A DNA stretch of 63,223 bases from Chlorobiota bacterium (GCA_013152085.1 JAADHC010000011.1:1-63223), one strand, 5' to 3'; positions 42,489 through 53,109 are shown, numbered from the stretch's first letter. Notes: a model not told the origin generated them from the letters alone. Translations and numbers: made by a program.

Positions 42489-44069
42489 ATGAAAAAGTGG
42501 ATTCCTTTTTTTCTTCTGCCATTCATCCTGGCCGGCTGTTATACAAAAAACAAAGTTGATACGCGTCCGAACATTTTATTTATCCTGTCCGATGATCACG
42601 CATATCAGGCGATCAGTGCCTACGGTTATCCCATCGGCAAACTGGCTCCTACGCCAAACATTGACCGTTTGGCAGACGAGGGGATGATCTTTAACCGGAT
42701 GTTTGTCGCCAATTCATTATGCGGACCAAGCAGGGCCTCGATCATCACCGGAAAATTCAGTCACAAAAACGGTTTTAAGAGAAACGGCGACCGGTTTGAT
42801 CCCGACCAGCCCACCTTCCCGAAAATGCTGCAGGCAGCCGGATATGAAACAGCCGTAGTGGGAAAATGGCATTTAGCATCCCTGCCTCAGGGTTTTAATT
42901 ACTGGTGTGTGTTGCCCGGACAGGGCCATTATTATAACCCGGATTTTATCCGACAAAACGGAGATACTGTTCGCATGCAGGGATATGTTACCGATATCAT
43001 CACTGACCTTGCCCTGGACTGGCTGAAGAAACGGAAAAACAGCAAGCAGCCCTTTCTGCTGATGTACCAGCACAAGGCTCCCCATCGTGAGTGGCTGCCT
43101 CCTGAAAAATATCTTGACCTGTATCATAAGACGAAATTTCCTTTACCTGGCAACTTATTTGACGACCACAAAGGTATGGGAACAGCAGCCCGTGAAGCTG
43201 AAATGCTGATCAGCGAAAATATGGGTCTGAGTAATGACAATAAGATTGATCCGGAGATTGTAACCGAAACCGGGCATACTCCTTTCCTGAAATGGTATCC
43301 CAGGGCCTACCGGGCTAACCTGGGCAGAATGACTCCTGATCAAAGGGCACAATGGGACAAAGTTTACCAACCCATTAACGAAGCATTTCGTAACCATCCT
43401 CCTTCAGGCGATTCACTAACCAAATGGAAGTATCAGCGGTATATGGAAGATTATCTTGCCTGTATCCGGTCGGTGGATGACAATGTGGGAAGGATTCTGG
43501 ATTATCTGAAAGAAACGGGATTGGATAAAAATACCATGGTGATTTATACTTCGGATCAGGGTTTTTACCTCGGTGAGCATGGCTGGTTTGACAAACGGTT
43601 TATGTATGAAGAATCATTCCGCACGCCGTTGTTAATCCGGTATTCAAAGATGATAAAACCCGGCTCCAAAAATAACGATCTGGTTCAGAATATCGATTTT
43701 GCACCCACGTTCCTTGAATTGGCAGGATTAAAAATCCCTGAAGATATCCAGGGCATATCCATGATTCCAATTCTTGAAGGAAAACATCCGGAAAACCGGC
43801 GTCATGCGCTCTATTACCATTATTATGAATTTCCCGGTATTCACATGGCCAAACGCCACTATGGTATCCGAACGGAACGATATAAGCTGATCCATTTTTA
43901 TAATGATATTGATGAATGGGAGCTCTATGACCTTGAGAAAGATCCATCCGAAATGCATAATGTGATCAACGATCCGGAATATGCGGAAATAAGATCTCAG
44001 CTAAATCATCAGCTTGACAGCCTTATCCGGAAATATCAGGATCCGCTGGAAAAAACCGTTGTCAGATAA
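42489..44069 (+). CDS. Cys-type sulfatase (family S1), lipoprotein
   Basis: This 526-residue enzyme has a lipobox L-A-G-C (residues 14-17). PNILFILSDDHAY gives the paired metal-binding Asp residues (D35, D36). The active-site motif LCGPSRASIITG carries C78 and R82; C78 must be oxidised to formylglycine by a maturase, not seen here. GKWHL lies near 127 and T-S-D-Q-G-F-Y-L-G-E-H-G-W-F-D-K-R near 355-370. The phrases NGDRFDPDQPTFPKMLQAAGY and LPGQGHYYNPDFI recall the S1_11 group (N-acetylglucosamine-6-sulfatase type). It would desulfate a glycan in the periplasm or on the cell surface. Its 3' end faces the GH127 gene 6 bases away. Confidence 0.9.
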   Translation: MKKWIPFFLLPFILAGCYTKNKVDTRPNILFILSDDHAYQAISAYGYPIGKLAPTPNIDRLADEGMIFNRMFVANSLCGPSRASIITGKFSHKNGFKRNGDRFDPDQPTFPKMLQAAGYETAVVGKWHLASLPQGFNYWCVLPGQGHYYNPDFIRQNGDTVRMQGYVTDIITDLALDWLKKRKNSKQPFLLMYQHKAPHREWLPPEKYLDLYHKTKFPLPGNLFDDHKGMGTAAREAEMLISENMGLSNDNKIDPEIVTETGHTPFLKWYPRAYRANLGRMTPDQRAQWDKVYQPINEAFRNHPPSGDSLTKWKYQRYMEDYLACIRSVDDNVGRILDYLKETGLDKNTMVIYTSDQGFYLGEHGWFDKRFMYEESFRTPLLIRYSKMIKPGSKNNDLVQNIDFAPTFLELAGLKIPEDIQGISMIPILEGKHPENRRHALYYHYYEFPGIHMAKRHYGIRTERYKLIHFYNDIDEWELYDLEKDPSEMHNVINDPEYAEIRSQLNHQLDSLIRKYQDPLEKTVVR

Positions 44070-44075
44070 GGGAGA

Positions 44076-46091
44076 TTATTTTTCCTCCTGATTAACCAGC
44101 TCTTTTTCAAAAGGTATCCAGACTTCCATCTCTCCCGGTCCCCGGTTTGCCCAGGCAAAGTAAGGGATTGCTGTCAATGTTACCCTTTCCCAGGACTCGG
44201 AATGTTGTGCATCTCTTTGTAACTCCAGGCCTTCGGTCTTAATGACCTCAACACCATTCAGCAAGGCAGAATCAAATTGCGCCGTAAATGAGCCGTTTGG
44301 ATTCCCAAGCAGATCAAATATTTTTCCGGAAGGTTGATCGGGCCATTCAAGACAATAAACCACCGGTCCATGTTGCAACGCAAAATGCCCCTGGTCCGCT
44401 TCAACTTTTTGGTTTGCCCGGATGATTCGTACCGGCATCGGGATTTCAAAGGATACGGTATCTCCCGTTTTCCACTTCCGGTTAATGATCAGATACCCTT
44501 TGGAATTTTCTGCAGCAGCTTCTTTTCCATTGACATAAATAACCGGAAGCTGACTTTCCTTACGGGAAAAGGTATAAAGGTTGCCCGGCACAGGTTTATT
44601 TTCAGCCCACCCGGGGATTCGTAAAGCCAAAGCAAATCTCCCGGAACGGTTTTCCTTTACAGACAATGTAATTCTCCCCTCCCATGGATAATTTGTTTCC
44701 ATTTTTATGTTAACCATGTGACCTTTCATCTCCATGGAGGCCTCATTGGCAATATACAGATTCACATACAATTTTTGCTTATCCGTAGCATAAATATATC
44801 CCGGAACAGAAGGAATAAAACGGGTGAGGTTTGCCGGGCAACAGGCACATCCGAACCATTCCCGGCGTTTATGTTGCCCATGTGATGCCAGCGGGTTGGA
44901 ATAAAAGAAACGGTCTCCGGAAAGTGATATTCCTGATAAAAGACTGTTATACATTGTCCGTTCCAAAATATCATAATAAGCAGCATCTCCTTTCAAAAGG
45001 AACATCCGGTAATTCCAGAAGACATTGGCTACGGAAGCACAGGTTTCACAATACGCACTTTCATTCGGAAGATACCAGGGAGGGCCAAACCCTTCAATGG
45101 CAGGATCGGAGCCGATTCCGCCGGTGACATACAGCTTCCGGTAAACAACATCTTCCCATATCCGGCTTATGGCTTTCACATAATCCTGATCACCGGTCAG
45201 GGCAGCTACGTCAGCCATAGCAGAATACATATAGGCAGCACGCACTGCATGTCCGACAGCCGAATCCTGTTCGATAACTTTTTTATCTGCCTGGTTATAC
45301 CGTTCACCTCCGCCCCTGACATCCAGAAAAAATTTTGCCAGATCCAGATACCGTTTATCACCGGTAACCCGGTATAGTTTTACCAGGCCGATTTCAATCT
45401 CCTGATGGCCCGGGTAGTTTTCGATCTTACCCCACCCGAAATCGTGATCAACAAGATTAGCCGATTTTATGGCAATATCCAGGAATTTCCTTTTTCCGGT
45501 GGCCTGGTAGTAAGCTACGGCAGCTTCGTACATGTGACCCAGATTATAAAGCTCGTGCGAAAGAATATTGGTTTTTTCCCAGCGTTTCGATCCGATCCAG
45601 GGATGTGAATTATTACCCATAATCGTACGGTACGTATATAAATAGCCGTCATCTTCCTGGGCAGCACCAATATAACCGATCAGTGAATCGATCTTCGCTT
45701 CAAGGTCAGGATCAGGGATGGTTTGCAGGGAATAGCTTGCCCCTTCAATAATTTTATAAACATCCGAATCGTCAAAAGGATATTTCGAGCAAAATGAACC
45801 CTGGTCAATCCCCCCGGCAATTTTGAAATTTTCAATTCTTCCGGTTATGGTTGATTGGTAAAGGGCAATCGGTATGGTAATGTTATGGTTCTGCCGGATC
45901 CGTGGTGCCCAGAAATGATCCGTTAATTTTACAGCCGTAAATGGAACCGGATGTATCGGATAATCATTTTGTTTTGGCTTTTCTTTTATACAACCGGTCA
46001 GAAAAAAGAGCATAATCATTTCAAAGAAAAATGGAATGCGGATCATGTTCATTTTTTTCATACGTCTGGGTTTTTTTACTTTTCTGATCAT
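44076..46091 (-). CDS. GH127/GH146-type beta-L-arabinofuranosidase (DUF1680)
   Basis: This 671-residue protein has a lipoprotein signal (FFLTGC, cysteine near residue 34). The (alpha/alpha)6 barrel carries LPNESAYCETCASVANVFWN near 340-360, which holds a catalytic-type glutamate pair and a zinc-ligand cysteine. WFGCACCPANLTRF near 420 holds the other cysteines, giving the Glu-Cys-Cys-Cys metal site of GH127. C-terminal beta-sandwich domains follow. GH127 releases beta-L-arabinofuranose. Other DUF1680 subfamilies act elsewhere, so the substrate is provisional. An internal ATG (46046) could be the true start. It lies 37 bases after the GH2 gene on the same strand, likely an operon. Confidence 0.88.
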   Translation of the reverse strand: MIRKVKKPRRMKKMNMIRIPFFFEMIMLFFLTGCIKEKPKQNDYPIHPVPFTAVKLTDHFWAPRIRQNHNITIPIALYQSTITGRIENFKIAGGIDQGSFCSKYPFDDSDVYKIIEGASYSLQTIPDPDLEAKIDSLIGYIGAAQEDDGYLYTYRTIMGNNSHPWIGSKRWEKTNILSHELYNLGHMYEAAVAYYQATGKRKFLDIAIKSANLVDHDFGWGKIENYPGHQEIEIGLVKLYRVTGDKRYLDLAKFFLDVRGGGERYNQADKKVIEQDSAVGHAVRAAYMYSAMADVAALTGDQDYVKAISRIWEDVVYRKLYVTGGIGSDPAIEGFGPPWYLPNESAYCETCASVANVFWNYRMFLLKGDAAYYDILERTMYNSLLSGISLSGDRFFYSNPLASHGQHKRREWFGCACCPANLTRFIPSVPGYIYATDKQKLYVNLYIANEASMEMKGHMVNIKMETNYPWEGRITLSVKENRSGRFALALRIPGWAENKPVPGNLYTFSRKESQLPVIYVNGKEAAAENSKGYLIINRKWKTGDTVSFEIPMPVRIIRANQKVEADQGHFALQHGPVVYCLEWPDQPSGKIFDLLGNPNGSFTAQFDSALLNGVEVIKTEGLELQRDAQHSESWERVTLTAIPYFAWANRGPGEMEVWIPFEKELVNQEEK

Positions 46092-46128
46092 TCATTCAAA
46101 TATTTACTATCAAAAGGAATCTGTTCAG

Positions 46129-48618
46129 TCATTTGGCTTCAATCACAACAGATGCCTTTTCAAGCCCTTCGGATGTTGCCGTAATGGTTGCTTCCCCGTC
46201 CTTTTCCGGAGCCTGCACTATAAGCAGGCATTTCCCGTTAAAAGCTTTTCGGTGATTGGCTTTAAATGACTCAAGACTTGTCTGACAACCATTATCCACA
46301 CCTGCTATTGTAAAATCACCATCTATACCAAAGTTGATCAGGTTATCTGCATCAGGCACCATAATCCCGTCTTTATCTGTAACCGTAACTGTAATGAATG
46401 ACAGGTCTTTCCCATCGGCATGTATAGCAGAGCGATCCGCTTCCAGTACTATTTTGGCAGGAAGACCGGCCGTTTTAACTTCGGTTGTCATGATCTCCTT
46501 CCCGCCGGTTCTGCCGACAGCTTTTAAGATGCCGGGTTCGTAAAGGACACGCCACACCAGGTGAAGGTCATCTTCCTGTTTTGATCTTGTGCCCAGGGAT
46601 TCCCCATTCAGAAACAATTCCACTTCATCACAATTCGTATAAGCCCAGACATCAATCGTATCCCCTCCGTTCCAGTTCCAGTGCGGAAAAAGATGTAAAA
46701 CATCTTTATTTGTCCATTCGCTCTGATACATGTAATAAGCATCTTTAGGAAATCCGGCCAGATCAATGATTCCGAAATAAGAGCTGCGGGCAGGCCATGG
46801 ATAAGGTGTCGGTTCGCCCAGGTAATCAAACCCTGTCCAGATAAACATACCGGAGATAAAATCATTCTTTTTGACAATTTTCCAGGTTTCCTCGTGAGTC
46901 GAACCCCATGGAACACTACAGTTATCGTAAGATGAGCAGGTAAAGCCCGGATTCATTATGTGATACTGTGCAAATAATTTCTCAAAATCCGGATTTTCTT
47001 CTTTTGCAGCAACTTTCCAGACAGCCGCCATTCTTTTCCACGGAGGCCACCTGCGAATGCTATCCGAAGGCATATCATAATGTCCGCGTGAGGCGATAGC
47101 CGAAGTCGTTTCAGAAGCAATAAATATCTGTCCCGGAAAAACCTGATGGAATGTCTCCCAATCATTTCGTCTATAATTATGTCCTATCAGATCACAGGCG
47201 CCTGAACGGGCCAGTGCATTCTTTTCATTTTCCGGATTATTCATGGCAGAAGTAACAGGACGTGTCGGGTCCAGAGATTTAACGATTCCTGCTAATTCTG
47301 CGCCCAGTTCAGCCCCTCTGGGAGAATCCTGTTCAGGGATCTCATTACCAATACTCCAAATGATTACGCTGGGATGATTGCGGTCGCGCAGCACAAAATC
47401 TGTCAGGTCTTTTTTATGCCACGAATCAAAATAGAGATGATAATCATACGGTCTTTTGGCTTTTTCCCAGGCATCAAAAGCTTCATCCATCACAATAAAA
47501 CCCATTTTGTCACAGAGGGTCAGCAACTCAGGTGCCGGAGGATTGTGTGATGTGCGAATACCATTACATCCCATATCTTTTAGTATCTCCAGCTGACGTT
47601 CCAGGGCTCTGGTATTGATCGCCGCTCCAAGGGCTCCCAGATCATGATGGTTACAAACACCCCTGATTTTTATATTTTCACCGTTCAGAAAGAAACCCTT
47701 ATCCGGATCGAACCTGAAAAATCGAATTCCGAACGGGGTTTCATAGCGATCTACCAACTTGTTCCCCTGTTTTACGAGCGATACTGCTTTATAAAGATAA
47801 GGATGGACATCCGACCACAGGGAGGGATTGGAAATCCGTAATTCATGACTGACAGTATCCACCCCATTCCGGCCCGGTTGCACCGCAGATGAAGTTGTTG
47901 CCACTGGTTTTCCCTGAGCATCATATAAAATCGTCTTAAGTGTGATATGCTGTTCACTATTTTTCCGGCTGCGGATAACGGTTTTGATGATTATCTTTGC
48001 ATGATCTTCAGTAATTTCCGGCGTTGTAATATACGTTCCCCAGTGATCGACATAAATATTGCCTGTCATGACCAGCCGGACATTCCTGTAAATACCGGAG
48101 CCGGAATACCATCTTGAAGCGGGTTGCTTTGAATTATCCACTCTTACAGCAATAATATTTTTCTTGTTACCGTAATTAAGATATGGCGTCAACTCATACC
48201 GGAACGAAATATAGCCATAAGGTCTCTCTCCCAGAAAATGTCCGTTGATCCAGACTTTACTGTTACAATATATCCCATCGAAATCAATAAAAACAAGTTT
48301 TCCGGTATCGGATTCCGGAAGTATAAATGTTTTACGGTACCATCCGATACCGGCAGGAAGCGCTCCTCCTCCGGGAGTCGTCGGATTTTCCTTGCTAAAT
48401 GTACCTTCAATGCTCCAGTCGTGAGGCAATTGAAGCACCCGCCAGTCCTTATCATCAAAACCCGACTTTTCAGCATGGGTAATGTTTCCTGGGTGGAACT
48501 TCCAGTTTAAATTAAAATCTTTGACCTGCCTCCCTGCATTTTGATGAGAACAGGCAGAAGTAGCAAGGAGTGCAATCAGGAGCATTCCTGAAAGCTTTAA
48601 CAGGACTTTGGGTTGCAT
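46129..48618 (-). CDS. GH2 family glycoside hydrolase (beta-galactosidase-like), lipoprotein
   Basis: This 829-residue protein has a lipobox (L-L-A-T-S-A-C, about residue 23). The GH2 sugar-binding domain starts with RVLQLPHDWSIEGTFS near 60 and contains V-W-I-N-G-H-F-L-G-E-R-P-Y-G-Y. The immunoglobulin-like domain is about 200-300. The TIM barrel has RGVCNHHDLGALG near 318, WSIGNEIPEQ with the acid/base glutamate near 425, and IFIASETTSA with the nucleophile near 500. A DUF4982-like domain and a C-terminal invasin/Ig-like domain (A-D-G-K-D-L-S-F-I-T-V-T-V-T-D near 730) follow. It most likely removes terminal beta-galactose or related sugars. First gene of a GH2-GH127 unit. Confidence 0.92.
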   Translation of the reverse strand: MQPKVLLKLSGMLLIALLATSACSHQNAGRQVKDFNLNWKFHPGNITHAEKSGFDDKDWRVLQLPHDWSIEGTFSKENPTTPGGGALPAGIGWYRKTFILPESDTGKLVFIDFDGIYCNSKVWINGHFLGERPYGYISFRYELTPYLNYGNKKNIIAVRVDNSKQPASRWYSGSGIYRNVRLVMTGNIYVDHWGTYITTPEITEDHAKIIIKTVIRSRKNSEQHITLKTILYDAQGKPVATTSSAVQPGRNGVDTVSHELRISNPSLWSDVHPYLYKAVSLVKQGNKLVDRYETPFGIRFFRFDPDKGFFLNGENIKIRGVCNHHDLGALGAAINTRALERQLEILKDMGCNGIRTSHNPPAPELLTLCDKMGFIVMDEAFDAWEKAKRPYDYHLYFDSWHKKDLTDFVLRDRNHPSVIIWSIGNEIPEQDSPRGAELGAELAGIVKSLDPTRPVTSAMNNPENEKNALARSGACDLIGHNYRRNDWETFHQVFPGQIFIASETTSAIASRGHYDMPSDSIRRWPPWKRMAAVWKVAAKEENPDFEKLFAQYHIMNPGFTCSSYDNCSVPWGSTHEETWKIVKKNDFISGMFIWTGFDYLGEPTPYPWPARSSYFGIIDLAGFPKDAYYMYQSEWTNKDVLHLFPHWNWNGGDTIDVWAYTNCDEVELFLNGESLGTRSKQEDDLHLVWRVLYEPGILKAVGRTGGKEIMTTEVKTAGLPAKIVLEADRSAIHADGKDLSFITVTVTDKDGIMVPDADNLINFGIDGDFTIAGVDNGCQTSLESFKANHRKAFNGKCLLIVQAPEKDGEATITATSEGLEKASVVIEAK

Positions 48619-48759
48619 ATCGGTTGTTTTTATGGGATTACAGGTGAATGCATTAATCTATCCAAAAGTAACAAAAAGTAAGGAAGAGAAACTGACATAT
48701 GCACAAACAGGTAAAAAACGTATATTGATAAAATGTTCGTTTAAGTGGCTTTCGGTTTT

Positions 48760-50208
48760 CTATTTCTTCGGAAAAATGTAATTTTCCCCCACCTTAATTC
48801 TGACCACCTTATCATTTTCGTCCAGCTTAAAAATAACCAGTTCACCGTTCCCATTGGGACCATCCATTTTAAAGGTATCTTGACCAGCCGGGGTAAGCAC
48901 AGTTAAATTTTCTCCCGGACTATCCTCGGGCGGATAACTGTAACCATTCATGACAAGTTGGTTTTTATAGATCAGTATTTCCGTGTCATACCACGACGGA
49001 TCAGTATATAACCCGATATATTTCTCCCACCGGGGATCTGCTTTTTTGTCTGCTGCAGATGGTGTAACTGTTTCATGGATCACCGGTACCATCAGTTCCA
49101 GTATCCGGTTTGCAAAAAAGGACGGAGAAGCATCATCCGCATTGGTTAAAACGATCACACCAACTTTTTCATCCGGGACAAAGGATATCTGTGAACGGTT
49201 TCCGGCCACCCAGCCGCCATGACCGACAACCGTATAAACATCATCTTTCCATACTCTGAAACCCAGGCCATAACCGCTCGTCCAGTTTGAGTTAAGCCAA
49301 TGTATCCGCTGCATTTCTGCCAGGGTATAACCATCCAGAATCTGCCTGTTCCCCCGTTTCCCTTTCCGGAATTGCTGGGAAATAAACTTTGCCATATCTT
49401 CAACATTTGAGGTAATATTCGCAGCAGAAACCAGCCCTTTTGCATCGGTAAAAGGCATGACCCGGCGGGAGCCGTCCTGAAAACGATGGCTGTAGGGAGT
49501 GACTAACCGTTGCTTGTCCTTTTCCGTTAAAAACACGCTGGAGCTACTCATTCCAAGGGGATCAAAGATATTTTCAGTAATATACTTATCGTAAGGTACG
49601 CCTGAGGCGACGGTAACAATTTCACCAAGCAAAGCCATTCCAAGGTTGGAATATTTATAATGCGTTCCGGGCGGATAGATCATTTCCTGTTCCGGCAATG
49701 CCGCAATGATCTCTTTCATGGTTGGAAACTTCCGGTTGGTCCAATACGGGAACCCGGCCTCCCGGGGCAACCCTGATGTGTGGGTTAACAGATTAAAAAC
49801 AGTGATTTCGGGAGCATCGGGAAAAGGATTCTGAATATTAAATCCCGGAAGATATTTTTCGATAGGGTCATCTAACCTGAGCTTTCCTTCATCCCTTAAC
49901 TGCATGATGGCTGTTGCCGTAAAGGTTTTTGAAATGGAAGCTATCCGGTACAGGGTTTGAGACGTTGCTGCTGTTTTTTTCTCCAGATTGCCGTATCCGA
50001 ATCCTTTTGAATAGATCAGATCCTGATCATAGACGATCCCCACGGACATTCCGGGGAGATTACGATACTCCATCTGAGCATGTATCCAGGATTCAAGAAC
50101 CTTTATCTCTGAGGCAACCTCTGTATTTTGCAAAACAGCCTCAGGTTGACCATAAATGGTATAAGATAATATCACAAAAAGAAAAACGAGAAAGATTTTA
50201 GGGTTCAT
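48760..50208 (-). CDS. Serine hydrolase, class C beta-lactamase-like
   Basis: This 482-residue exported protein has a signal peptide (FLVFLFVILSYTIYG). It carries the PF00144 motifs: SISK at residues 91-94 (catalytic Ser and Lys), YSNLG near 189 (Tyr-x-Asn) and a G-H-G-G motif near 330. The C-terminal 100 residues form the extra beta-barrel domain found in many such esterases. It could act as a D-aminopeptidase, esterase or penicillin-recognition enzyme, not necessarily on antibiotics. It lies 75 bases downstream of the zinc-protease gene. Confidence 0.88.
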   Translation of the reverse strand: MNPKIFLVFLFVILSYTIYGQPEAVLQNTEVASEIKVLESWIHAQMEYRNLPGMSVGIVYDQDLIYSKGFGYGNLEKKTAATSQTLYRIASISKTFTATAIMQLRDEGKLRLDDPIEKYLPGFNIQNPFPDAPEITVFNLLTHTSGLPREAGFPYWTNRKFPTMKEIIAALPEQEMIYPPGTHYKYSNLGMALLGEIVTVASGVPYDKYITENIFDPLGMSSSSVFLTEKDKQRLVTPYSHRFQDGSRRVMPFTDAKGLVSAANITSNVEDMAKFISQQFRKGKRGNRQILDGYTLAEMQRIHWLNSNWTSGYGLGFRVWKDDVYTVVGHGGWVAGNRSQISFVPDEKVGVIVLTNADDASPSFFANRILELMVPVIHETVTPSAADKKADPRWEKYIGLYTDPSWYDTEILIYKNQLVMNGYSYPPEDSPGENLTVLTPAGQDTFKMDGPNGNGELVIFKLDENDKVVRIKVGENYIFPKK

Positions 50209-50283
50209 AATGCTTTATATTTTTTGATTACATTCACTGACACCATGGAACATTCGGATAAAAATACCGGGTATGACAACTGG

Positions 50284-52722
50284 TCAAATCGCCTCGTTCC
50301 CGATAGGTTGTCCGGGAGGAACGGGTTTTGGTTTCCCGTAATGGATATTATCTCCTTTCTCCCTTACCGTATTGATAACCTTTACAGCATATTGGTAATG
50401 TGCCTTCCAGGCCATATCTTTTTCCTTCTTCAGGGAAGTTTTCAGCCAATTCTGTAGTTCAAGCAGGTTGCTCCATGCCTTTTCATGTACGGCAGGTGAC
50501 ACCGCATCACCGGTGATCAAAGCAGAGATCTTTTCAAGTACCACCCTGTCGGATGCCTGCAATACAAGATCCTGATAACCATTACCGGTATGCGGTGCAT
50601 ACCATGTCTGCATAAGAATGTCTCTTATCAATTCATCCAAACCGGGAAGGCGGGGATTAAGCGCATGATTGGTTATCATTCTGGCCGCCCTTGCCGGATC
50701 CAGAAGAAGGTTAAAGGTAATTTCACTCATATCCCTCGCCGGAGCAACAGGGTCAAAAACCGGGTCGGTGTAGCCGCTGAACGACTCCCTTGTGGCCGGA
50801 TAACCCAGCGGACGCGGCGGTAAAAGCTTTATAATGTTTTCCGGTAAGACAAGATTGGATGGCAAGACGGTCCGGAGCAAAGTCCTGATGGCTTTCCGTT
50901 GCCTGTCGGCAGCTACCGGTTCCGGAAGTTTCTGACCGTCACCACGTAAATTGTAACGATAATCAAATCCTCCTACAACTTTGGCTGCAGCCGTAATCTG
51001 ATATCTGGGCAACAGATAGAGCGGAACCAGAACATCGGCAAGCAACGCCAGAGGTTCTTTCATCCTGACCGCATTCTCCCCGAAACGGGATAAAGCCACT
51101 TCCCTCACTTTCATCAACCGGTTCAACTCAGCAACCGGATCCGTTCCGTTATCCCACAAGTGCGTATAGGGACTCGCACTACCTGCCGGCCGGGCATCCT
51201 TATCAGAAAGAAAATAAATGCCCTGCTTAATTCCGTTTTGTAAAATATCCCGGAGAGCCGAATTTTCATCAACATGTTCAGGAAAATCAGAATATCCGTA
51301 TGCGATGGTAATTTTGTCCCATACTCCCACTCCGGTGGCATAAGCATCCGAAAGATCAATATTCCCTTTTTCATCCAGCCGGATCAGCGGATGAGGATAA
51401 TCCATCACCGAAGCCCTCCCGAAACTGCTGGCTGCATAATTATGAGCCAGTCCCAGGGTATGTCCCACTTCATGACATGAGAGCTGACGAATACGTGCCA
51501 GGGCCATCTCTTCAATCGCCTGATCATTATCTTTCCCGTCTTTGTATGGTGAAAGAAGTGCTTTTCCGATCAGGAAATCCTGCCGTATACGTTGTGAGCC
51601 AAGGGTAACATGTCCCTTAATGATCTCTCCCGTACGCGGATCCGAAACAGATCCGCCGTAAGACCATCCCCGTGTAGCACGATGTACCCACTGGATCACA
51701 TTATAACGGATATCCATGGGGTCAACGCTGTCAGGAAGCACCTTCACCTGGAATGCATCCCGGTAACCGATTGCCTCGAAGGCCTCGCTCCACCATGATG
51801 CACCTTCAACAAGGGCCGAACGAATGGGTTCCGGAGCACTGTTATCCACATAATAAATAATTGGTTTCACAGGATCACTTATAGCAGCATCAGGATTCTT
51901 TTTCTCCAGTCGATGCCGCATGATAAATCTTTTCTCTATCGGCTGATCAACCGGAGTAGAAAAATCCATATAGGTCATCGGAAAGTAGCCGGCACGGGGA
52001 TCAAAGCGGCGGGGATGATACCCTTTCTCCGGTAATCTAACCAACGACGTGTGTTCATATACAGTAACGTTTTCCGGTGTTGGTGTTACATCACGGATCC
52101 ACTTGCCTTCTGGCCTGCCTGTTAATGTAACCAGGGCATCTACTTCGGTATTCAGCGGAAAATTTTTTGTACGTTCAAAATTCAGTGCAGACAAACTGTT
52201 GTTGAAAACAAAACTTCCCTGTCCGGATCGTCTGAGAACACCGGTAACATTTCTTGAATCCCTGACAAAGAAATCCGTTGCATCCACCAATACACGCTGT
52301 CCATCTTCGGCTTGTACCTGAAAACCCCAGATAACCGATTCTGCAAACGATTCCTTTACCGCTTTTTTTTCCGCTTCGGAACCTTCCTCAGCCCGGAATT
52401 TATAATTCGGTTGAATTAACAGAACTTTCGTACCTACCCTTTTCCAAAACACCACATATTCGCCCGATATCTGACCACGGTCCAGTCCTATATCATTTGA
52501 ACCCACACCTCCGGATAAATAATTCACCAGGAGAAATTCTTTATTCCAACGGTCAATCTCCAGCCAGAGTTTCCCGCCTGTATCATCACGGTAGAGTGTA
52601 AAAAACCCGGGCATTTTTGTCATGCCGGAAGTTTTTTCCGAAATGTCCGGCATTCCATAACCTTTGAAAGAAACCAATAATAAGCAAAGACCGGCCATTA
52701 CGTAAAAATATCTGGCTTTCAT
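50284..52722 (-). CDS. Zinc-dependent metalloprotease (DUF5117/DUF5118 family)
   Basis: This 812-residue exported protein has a signal peptide (VMAGLCLLLVSFKGYG). The zinc site HEVGHTLGLAHN (HExxHxxGxxH) is near residue 415. The N-terminal block F-F-T-L-Y-R-D-D-T-G-G-K-L-W-L-E-I is the DUF5118/5117 module. The C-terminal block A-K-V-V-G-G-F-D-Y-R-Y-N-L is the usual DUF4953-type end. These proteases are widespread in Bacteroidota; natural substrates are not known. Catalytic residues are complete. Confidence 0.88.
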   Translation of the reverse strand: MKARYFYVMAGLCLLLVSFKGYGMPDISEKTSGMTKMPGFFTLYRDDTGGKLWLEIDRWNKEFLLVNYLSGGVGSNDIGLDRGQISGEYVVFWKRVGTKVLLIQPNYKFRAEEGSEAEKKAVKESFAESVIWGFQVQAEDGQRVLVDATDFFVRDSRNVTGVLRRSGQGSFVFNNSLSALNFERTKNFPLNTEVDALVTLTGRPEGKWIRDVTPTPENVTVYEHTSLVRLPEKGYHPRRFDPRAGYFPMTYMDFSTPVDQPIEKRFIMRHRLEKKNPDAAISDPVKPIIYYVDNSAPEPIRSALVEGASWWSEAFEAIGYRDAFQVKVLPDSVDPMDIRYNVIQWVHRATRGWSYGGSVSDPRTGEIIKGHVTLGSQRIRQDFLIGKALLSPYKDGKDNDQAIEEMALARIRQLSCHEVGHTLGLAHNYAASSFGRASVMDYPHPLIRLDEKGNIDLSDAYATGVGVWDKITIAYGYSDFPEHVDENSALRDILQNGIKQGIYFLSDKDARPAGSASPYTHLWDNGTDPVAELNRLMKVREVALSRFGENAVRMKEPLALLADVLVPLYLLPRYQITAAAKVVGGFDYRYNLRGDGQKLPEPVAADRQRKAIRTLLRTVLPSNLVLPENIIKLLPPRPLGYPATRESFSGYTDPVFDPVAPARDMSEITFNLLLDPARAARMITNHALNPRLPGLDELIRDILMQTWYAPHTGNGYQDLVLQASDRVVLEKISALITGDAVSPAVHEKAWSNLLELQNWLKTSLKKEKDMAWKAHYQYAVKVINTVREKGDNIHYGKPKPVPPGQPIGNEAI

Positions 52723-52923
52723 AAGGTAAACAATTTAGGATTGAATAACTTCAGGTAAAGATAAAGGAAAGAAAGTTTAGTACAAACCGGTGAAATAACT
52801 TCAGAGAGAATTTTTCCTTTTACCCGGAAAAACATGAGAAAGCCTCTCAGAGAAAGCCGGCAGCTTGGTTTTTCCGTTAAAAACAACTAACTTGCTGGCA
52901 GTTAAATCTTAAATTTTTTAATA

Positions 52924-53109
52924 ATGAAACTGCTGGCATGGATTTCCGGGATCATTGCCTTACTGTTGATGCTTTGCGGATTTATTGTGTTCGTGAGCAA
53001 CGGCAAATTTCTGGGTGTAAATCATGCAGTAAACTATTTTCATGTAGCCAATAGTTTTCTGCTGGTTTCAATAGCTTTATTGCTGCTGAATCATAAGAAA
53101 GAGGACTGA
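52924..53109 (+). CDS. Small membrane protein, 61 residues
   Basis: MKLLAWISGIIALLLMLCG begins a first hydrophobic segment. After a polar turn (SNGKFLGVNHAVNY), a second one (SFLLVSIALLLL) ends in NHKKED. Two membrane helices with a conserved-looking short loop favour a real gene, but I do not recognise a family. Function unknown. Confidence 0.6.
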   Translation: MKLLAWISGIIALLLMLCGFIVFVSNGKFLGVNHAVNYFHVANSFLLVSIALLLLNHKKED

